A stretch of 64,000 nt of DNA from an alpha proteobacterium AAP38 (GTDB lineage Bacteria; Pseudomonadota; Alphaproteobacteria; Azospirillales; Azospirillaceae), in NCBI GenBank assembly GCA_001296005.1, contig LJHR01000045.1:1-64000 (forward strand), given 5' to 3'. Under the pieces are notes generated by a model. It was given only the letters and a program-made list of their open reading frames with translations, had not been told where the DNA came from and did no database searches. This document shows positions 52,801-61,800 of this stretch, one piece after another (position 1 is the first letter of the stretch; every line of letters starts with the position of its first letter). Made by a program: the position numbers and the translations under genes.

Positions 52801-55800
52801 ATCACAGACAGCGGCTCGTCAACCCTGATTTTCAGCGCGCTGGAAACGATTATCGGCAGCAACGGCAATGATTATGCGCTCGTCAATGGCACGGTCGGAT
52901 CAACCGTTACGGTTTCGTTCATTGAAACCTTCGCAGGCAGCAGCGGCATTGAAGTGGTGTCGTTTTCCTCCACCGGCGAGACTGTCACCGTTTCTGCAAT
53001 AGAAACTCTCATCGGCGGCGCCGGTGTGGACAAGGCCCTGCTGGCCACCAGCGGTAGCACCATATCGGTTGCGGGCATTGAAAGCATCGTCGGTAACGCG
53101 GGCGCCAGATCCGACCTGATCAATCTGGCCGGCACCAGCGGCAGCACTATCTCCGTGTCGTTGATCGAAAGCCTGAACGGCACCGGCGGTACGGATATTG
53201 TCTCGCAGACTGGCACAAGCGGTTCGACCACCGCCGTATCATTGCTCGAAAGCCTGTTGGGCGGCTCCGGCAACGACGTCACCCAGCTGGGTTCGGGTGG
53301 CAATACCCTGTTCATCACAGGCGTGGAACACGTCATCGGCGGCAGTGGCGTTGATCTGGTCAGAATGGACAGCGGCGGTGGCACAGTCACCGTATCGCTG
53401 GTTGAAAGCCTGATCGGCGGGGCTGGCAGCGATACCGCCCTGCTGGGTTCACTCGGCAACACCATCACTGTCAGTCTGGTTGAAACCCTCACTGGCGGCG
53501 CCAGCAGCGATGTTGTCGTCCTGGGCGGCACCAGCGGCGGCACATTCCGTGTCACGCAGATCGAAAGCCTGACCGGCGGCAGCGGCACGGAGATCGTGAC
53601 TACCGGCAGCCAAGGGGTGACGCTGGCCGTATCCCTGATTGAAAGCCTGGTCGGCGGCGCGGGCCAGGATGTCGGCATCATGGCTGGTACCCTTGGCGGC
53701 ACCCTGTCGATCACCAGTGTCGAAGCCGTGACGGGCGGCGGCGGAAGTGATCTGGTCACCATCGACCAGACGGCGGCCAATACCCTGACCGTTTCCCTGG
53801 TCGAAAGCGTGCGCGGCGGAACGGGTACCGATACGGTCGCGCTGGGTGCCGGCAACAATACGCTGCTGGTCGATCTGGTGGAAAACATCGTCGGCAACAG
53901 CGGCAATGACACGATCCGCCTGTCCGCGAACACCAGTGGCAACAACGTCACCGTTGCGGCCGTGGAAAGCGTCATCGGCGATTCCGGTGGCAGCATCGAC
54001 CATGTGCAGATGGCGACAGGCGGCGGCACCATTGCCGTCTCCCTGATCGAAAGCCTGACCGGTACAGCCAGCAACGATGTTGCCAGCATCGCCAGCAATT
54101 CCGGCAGCACCATTACAGTCTCGCTGATCGACAGCCTGACGGGCGGTAACGGTACCGACATCGTCGCCCTGGGCGGCACCAACGGCGCTACGATTACCGT
54201 TAGTGCGGTGGAAAGCCTGGTGGGCAGCAGCGGCGTCGACAGCGTGACGCTGAACGGGATTGGCGGCACCCTGGCCGTCACTGCGGTGGAAACCATCACC
54301 GGCAGCATCGGCACCGATATTGTCACCGCCGCCAGCGGCAACGGTACCACCGTCACCCTTTCCGTCTCCCTGGTGGAAAGCCTCACCGGCGGTGACGGCA
54401 CCGACATTGTTCTGCTGACCAGCGGCGGCAACACGATTACCACCAGCCTGGTGGAAACCATCATCGGCAATACCGGCCTGGACGTGGTGCAACTCGGCAC
54501 CGGCGGCAATACCGTCAATGTCGTCGGCCTGGAGACCGTGATCGGCGGGGCCGGTACGGATCTGGTGACCTTCACCGAAACCAGCGGCACCATCGTCGTT
54601 TCAGGCGTTGAGACGGTTCACACCACGGACCGCACCCTGGCCCTGGCCGGCGCGGCCACCACCATCGTACTTAGCCCCGCTCAACTGATCCTGACGGTGC
54701 CAAGCGCCGGCGGCAATACCGTCACTGTCGATGCCTATCAGACCGTTATCGGTCAGGCTGGCACGGATGTGGTTACCTTCACCCAGGCCTCGACCGTGGC
54801 CGTACAGTTGCTGGAATCGCTGGTCGGCAGCGGCGGCAACGACGTGGCCACCAACATCAGCACGGACGGCTCCACCCTGAATGTTTCCGATATGGAAACA
54901 ATTATCGGTAATTCCGGCCTTGACCGCGTGCTGCTGTCAAGCAATGGCAACACGCTGGCTGTGACGCTGCTCGAAACACTGATCGGCGGCAATGCGACGG
55001 ATGCCCTTCAGGCCTATGGTACCAGCGGCTTCACCATGCATGTGAGCGACCTGGACACCATTGTCGGTAACAGCGCCGTCAATGTCATCCTCAGCACGGG
55101 AACGCTCGGCTCGACCATGTCGGTCAGCGGCCTGGAAACCCTGATCGGGTCCATCGGCTTTGGTACCGACGTCGCCCTGCTGGGCGATGGCGGCACCACC
55201 ATGCAGGTGGGGGAGTACAGCACCCTGGTCGGCGGCACCGGCACCGACCGCATCAGCCTGACCACAGACAGCAGCACCCTGTCCGTATCGCTGATCGACA
55301 CCATCATCGGCACTACCAGCCAGGACAGTGTCGTCATCGCGGATACGGGCGGCGCCAGCATCTTCGCGTCGCTGATCGATACCCTGATCGGTAATGTCGG
55401 CACCGAACTGGCCACCCTGGGCAGCGGCGGCAACACAACCTCCATCAGCGGCGTGGAATCTGTTGCCGGCGGTGCCGGCAACGATGTGTTGACCGCGCTT
55501 GCCGGCGGCATCACGACCAGCGTGACCGGGGTCGAAGCCTTCTACGGCTCGTCCGGCAATGACGAAGTGACCCTGTCAAGCAACAGCGGCAACACCATCC
55601 TTGTCCGGCTGCTGGAAACCCTGATCGGTGGAACGGGCGGCGATACGGTGACGTTCGGCACCGGCGGTATCACGACCGTGCTCTCCAGCATCGAAACCCT
55701 GATTGGTGGGACCGGCGTTGATAGCATCACTCTGACGGCGGCCAGCACCATCACCTCCGTGGGCGTGGAGACGCTGATCGGCAGTGGGGCCGGCACGGTC

Positions 55801-58800
55801 GTAACCCTTACCGATTCTGACACCAGCATCTGGGTGCAGGGGATCGAGACCATCCACAAGCCCAATGGTACGGAGGTGCTGAGCGGCACCGACCTGACCA
55901 ACGGCACCTGGGTCGTCATCAACAACCAGATCATCAATCTGCCCAGCGCCAACACCGTCACCGACTACCGCACCGTGATCGGCAGTGGCGGCACCGACAC
56001 TGTTACCTTCACCGTTGCCGCCACGATGGCAGTGCTGGCGGTGGAAACGCTGATCGGGTCCAGCGGCACCGATCTTGTGTCGACCACAGGAACAAACGGC
56101 ATCACCATCATGGTGAGCGGGATCGAAAGCCTGAATGGCGGCACCGGTCTGGACCATATCCTGCTGGACAACACAGCCGGCACGATGGGAGTCTCTCTTG
56201 TGGAGACGATTGTCGGCGGCACCGCCACAGATACGGTCCTGCTGGCGGCGTCGGGCAATACTGTCGCCGTCTCCCTGGTGGAAAGCCTGATCGGTGGGTC
56301 CGGTAAGGATGTTGCGACCAATATCGGCGGCGGCGGCACCTTCTCAATCAGTGCCATCGAAACCATGGTCGGCGGCACCGGCGCCCAGTTTGTCACCACA
56401 ACGGGCACATCGGGCTCCACCATGCTGGTGGAAGAGGTCGAAACCCTTCTCGGCGGCACGGGCATCGACGATCTGACTCTGTCGGCATCCGGCAATACGG
56501 TCAGCATGGGTGGCGTAGAGACGCTACGGGGCGGCGCCGGCACCGATTCCGTGACCCTGTCGAACTTGGGCAACACCATCACCATCTCGGCCGTAGAGGT
56601 GATCAACGGTGGCAGCGGCAACGATGATATTACCCTGACCTCCGGCGGCCACACGTTCACTGTAAAGAACATCGAAACGCTGCGGGGCGGAGCGGGCACC
56701 GAAATCGTGACGGTCGCGACAGGCGGCAGCACCTTTGCCATCGCGCTGATCGAAACCCTGACCGGCAGCGCTAGCATAGAAGTAGTGACCAGTACCGGCA
56801 CTGCCGGTGTCACCCTGGCCGTGAGCGCCATCGACACCCTGATCGGCGACAGCGGCACCGACATTGTCACCGTGGATGGCAATGCCGGTAACACAATCAC
56901 CGTCGCGCTGCTGGAAACCCTCACCACCGGCACGGGACAGGATGCCGTCCGTTTTGCCGATGGCCAGAACACGACCCTGTTGGCTATCGGGGTTGAAACC
57001 CTGATCGGCGGCACCGGCAGTGACAATGTCACGCTGACCACGGCTGGCACCACGACCACCGTCTCGCTGATCGAGCAGCTGGCTGGTGGTGCAGGTAAAG
57101 ATATCGTCGCGTTGGCCAGTGCCACCACCCTTTCCGTGGCATTGATCGAGACGCTGACCGGCTCCGCCGGCACGGATACCATCAATGGCACCGGCACGTT
57201 CGGCGTCACCCTGTCCGTCAGCGGGGTGGAAACCATCATCGGTGCTTCTGGTACCGACGTGGTAACCCTGACCGACAGCGGCAACAAAACAATCTTTGTC
57301 GGCCTGCTGGAAACCCTGATCGCCAGCAGCGGTCTGGATGTTGTCGGCTTTACCAGTCAGGGCGCCACCATGGCGGTGGCCGGTGTGGAGCAGCTGGTTG
57401 GCGGCATCGGCACCGATGCCGTGACCTTGACCGACAGTGGCAACAGCATCACCATCCAGAATCTGGAAAGCCTGACCGGCAGCGTGGCCAATGATGTGGT
57501 CACCTTCGCCACCGGCGGCAGCACGACACAGGTATCCCTGGTCGAAACGCTGGTGGGCGCCAGCGGCAACAACTTCGTGCTTCTGGGCAGCAATGGTAAC
57601 ACGCTGTCCTTCGGCGCCCTGGAGACGCTGCTTGGCACCGGCAGCGGTATTGATGTGGTGACGGCCTCGGCGGCCGGCACCTTTGTCGTAGGGGCTATCG
57701 AGACGCTGATCGGTAACAGCGGCGCCGACCGTGTCACCCTTAGCAGCCATGGCAATACCCTGACAGTGTCGGCGGTGGAAACACTGAGCGGCGGGACGAG
57801 CACCGACGCGGTCAAACTAAGTAACCAAGGCAACACTATCTTCATCTATCTGATAGAATCCTTGGGCGGCGGCAGCGACAAGGACGTGGTTACCCTGAGC
57901 ACCGGCGGCAACACGGTGTGGGTCGACGCGTTGGAAACGCTGACTGGCAACACCGGCTCTGATTCGATCAGTTTGTCGTCGAACGGCACCACCCTCTCCA
58001 TCGTCAGGTTGGAAACGATCCTGGGCGGCACCGGCATGGATGTGCTGGTGACCACCAGCGGTGGCGTCACCATGTCGGTTGACGCCATCGAATCCCTGAT
58101 CGGCAACAGCGGCACTGACCTTGTCACGCTTTCCAGCAATGGCAGCACCGTCAATGCCGAGAACATAGAGTCTCTTGTCGGAACCATCGGTTCGGCCATC
58201 GACGTGGTAACGCTGGGCAGTGGCGGCAATACGATGCTCGTTTCGCGCCTTGAGACACTGACAGGCGGCAGCGGGACGGATGTCATCACGTTCGCCGCCT
58301 CTGGTGCGACCATCAGTGTTTCCGGCGTCGAGACCCTCAACGGTGGCAGCGGCCTTGATGTGGTCACGCTGGCCAGTACCGGCAACACCATGCAGGTCTA
58401 TCGAATTGAGACGCTGACCGGCGGTGCTGGCGTGGACGTCATCAGTTACATTTCCTCGGGCAGCACAATCTTCATGCGCCTCATGGAAACGCTGATCGGG
58501 GGTATCGGCAGAGATGTTGCGCTCCTGGACAGCACAGGTAATACGCTGACCATCAGCGCCATGGAGCAGTTGACCAGCACTGGTGATGGGCGCGATGTCG
58601 TTACACTCGCCGCCGCAAGCACCCTGACCATCGCCCTGCTGGAAACACTGGTCGGTACAGCCGACACAGACGTCATCACCAGCACGGGCACGCTCGGCGT
58701 CACCATGCTGGTGTCGTCGGTCGAAACCCTGTTGGGCGCGACCGGCATCGACGCCATCACCCTGTCCACCAGCGGAACGGTCACGGTCCAGAACCTGGAA

Positions 58801-61800
58801 ACGTTGTTCGGCGGCACCGGTATTGACGAGGTCAAGCTGCTGACGGGCGGCAGCACCATGTCCGTGGCACGGTTCGAAACCATCACCGGCAGCACCGACC
58901 TCGATGTCATAACGAACCTGGATACCAGCGGCGGGACACTGTCCCTGACCCTGATCGATACGCTGATCGGCAACGGCGCCAATGATGTGGCGATCCTGAC
59001 CGATACCAGCAGCACAATCTATCTGGACGGGTTCGAGGCCGTGACCGGCGGCAGCGGTGCTGACCTTGTCCGTGTGTCCAACAGCACATTGACCACCACG
59101 CTGGTGGAAAACCTGATCGGTGCCGGCAGCGCGGTTGTTATTCTGTCGGGCAGCAGTGGCAACACGGTAACGGCCACGGGGCTGGATGCCCTGATCGGCG
59201 GCAGCGGGAATGACGCCGTCACCCTGTCCGGCAACAACCAGACCACGCTGGTCAATTTCGAGACGATCACCGGCGGCAGCGGTGTCGATGCCATCGCCTT
59301 GGGCAGCGGTGGCAACACCCTGTTGGTTCAGGCACTGGAGACCCTGGCGGGCGGTGCCGGCAAGGATGTCGTCACGGCGGCAGCCAGCGGCACCTTCGCC
59401 ATCGCCCTGTTGGAAACACTCACCGGCGGCGGCGGCCTCGATATCATCACGGGCACGGGAACCACTGGTATCACGCTGGCGATGCAGGGTGTCGAAACCC
59501 TGATCGGCGGTTCCGGCACCGATGCCATCACCCTGACCAGCACCAGCAACAACAATATCCATGTCTCGCTGGTCGAAACCCTGATCGGCAATAACGGCGT
59601 TGACAGCGTAACGCTGGGCAGCAGCGGCAACCAGATCATGGTGTCGCAGGTTGAGACCCTCACGGGTGGTCTCGGCACCGATGTCGTGACCCTGGAAGCC
59701 ACCTTCGTCACCGTCGACGACATCCCCACCCTGCAAAGCAACATCGTGATTTCCGATGTTGAGACGATCATCGGCAGCAAGGGTACGGATACGGCCACCC
59801 TGGGCAGCGGCAACGACACCGTCACCGTATCGCTGATGGAGAACGTCAATACCGGGGCCGGTGATGACCATGTCATCATGGCCGGTGGGGGCGGAACCCT
59901 TACCGTCACCGGTCTGGAAACCCTGACCGGTAGCAGCGGGTATGACGCCGCCACCCTGGGCGGCACTTCCGGCACCACCATCCGGATCGAGTCACTGGAA
60001 GAACTGGCCGGCGGTACCGGCACCGACATCGTCACACTGGTCAGCCCGGCGACAGGCGGCACCACGCTCACCATCTCGCTGATCGACACCCTGACTGGCG
60101 GCAGCGGCAATGACGTGCTTGTCCTGAAGGGAACCTCGGTCGACCGTGAGGAACTGGACGGCAGCACGACCGTTACCGTGACGCTGGTGGAATCCATCGT
60201 CACCGTCACCGATGTCGAAAGCGTCATCGGCTCCGCGGCCGCTGTCGATATTGTGAAGCTGGGCAACACCGGCGGCAGCACCCTCAGCGCCATCGGCCTG
60301 GAAACGCTCATCGGCAATAGCGGGAACGATGTCGTCACCTTCACCGATACCGGCGCCACCATTCTGGTGTCGGGTCTGGAGACGGTCTACACCCCGACCG
60401 AGACCCTGTCGCTGGGCGGTGCCCTGACGACGGTTACCATCTTCGTTCCCGCCACCATCCTATACCTGCCGTCGGCGGGTGCGACAGTCAGCGTGGATGC
60501 CTATCAGACCATCGTGGGCGACGTCGGCAAGGATGTTGTCACGCTGAACAACACCCGTGGCTCCAAGGTCGCTGTGGAACTGCTGGAAACCCTGACCGGC
60601 AGCTCCTATGTCGAGAATGTCACCATCTCCAGCAGCAGCGGTTCCACCATGCTGGTGTCGCTGCTGGAAACGCTGATCGGCAATACCGGCCGTGACGTGG
60701 TGAAGCTCGACTCCAATGGCAATACGCTGGCCTTCTCGATGCTGGACATGATCCAGGGCGGGGCCGGCACGGACACTCTGCGGGCACTTTCCGGTTCCGG
60801 CTTCACGACCTCCGTGACCCAGCTGGAAACCATTGTCGGCAATGGCAGCATCAATGTCGTGACCGGTACCGGGTCCGACGGCAGCACCATGAGTGTCTCA
60901 CAGCTGGAGACGTTGATGGGTGGCGCCGGTGTGGATGTCGCCACCCTGTCCGCCAGTGGCAACAGCCTGGCGATTTGGCTGTTTGAGACCGTTACCGGCA
61001 GCGCCGGTGCCGACATGCTGACGGTCACCAGTTTTGGTGCGTCCGCCGGTATCGCGGATGTCTATCTCGACGGGCGGGATGGGAACGACACCCTTTCCGG
61101 CGGCGCGGGCAATGACACCCTGATCAGCGGCGATGGCAGCGACACGCTGACAGGCGGCTCTGGGATCGACCTGTTCGACGTCGGTAATGGCGATACTGTC
61201 ACCGATATCGCAGAGACCGAGAAGCTGCGCATCAGCGGCTCGATCTTCACCGAAGATCAGATGACACTAACCGCTAGTGGCAGCAACGCAATCCTCAGCT
61301 TCGGTGGAAATCAGATCACCCTGGCTGGGCGCTCCGACCTGACGCTGGACAATATCTATGTGACGTCCAGCAATGGATCGACATTGATTACAGTCGATAC
61401 CGTCAAGCCGGTGCCGATTTCTGCGACCATCATGAATTCGCCTCTAGCCAGCGATGCATCTGTCAACTACAAAGTGACATTCTCTGAAGACGTCACTGGT
61501 GTTGATATATCCGACTTTACTGTCACCGATGTTTCCGGGTTCAATCGGCCACTAACCTATAAAGTTTCCTCAGTCGCCGGAAGTGGCAGTGTTTACACTG
61601 TTACGGTCGGTGTTATTAACGGCGAAGGTGCCATTCGCCTCGGCGTACTGGCTGGCGGCATCAAGGATCTAGCAGGAAATACTGGAACAGAGCAGATCAC
61701 GGGCGAACTCCATGTCGTGGATACAGTCGCTCCGGCCAATGTTGCAGGTTCATTCGTGCTGGTTCAGGAAGGGGCAGCGACGGGGACCACTGTTGGAACG

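Larger units (their letters stand above)
49900..61050 (+). repeat. Degenerate 26-27-residue solenoid repeats
   Basis: The coding sequence repeats every 78-81 bases. Each unit has one RTX-like turn (GGSGTDVV), a loop ending in GNT, a strand ITVS and a strand VETLIG, which suggests three short beta strands per coil. Length divided by period gives roughly 130-140 units; they were not counted one by one. Units are diverged, so recent duplication is not evident. Confidence 0.85.

Noticed and set aside
49900-61050. Possible CRISPR array or tandem satellite DNA
   Set aside because: The periodicity (78-81 bases) follows codons of one open frame, the units are diverged at the DNA level, and there are no identical repeats separated by unique spacers.
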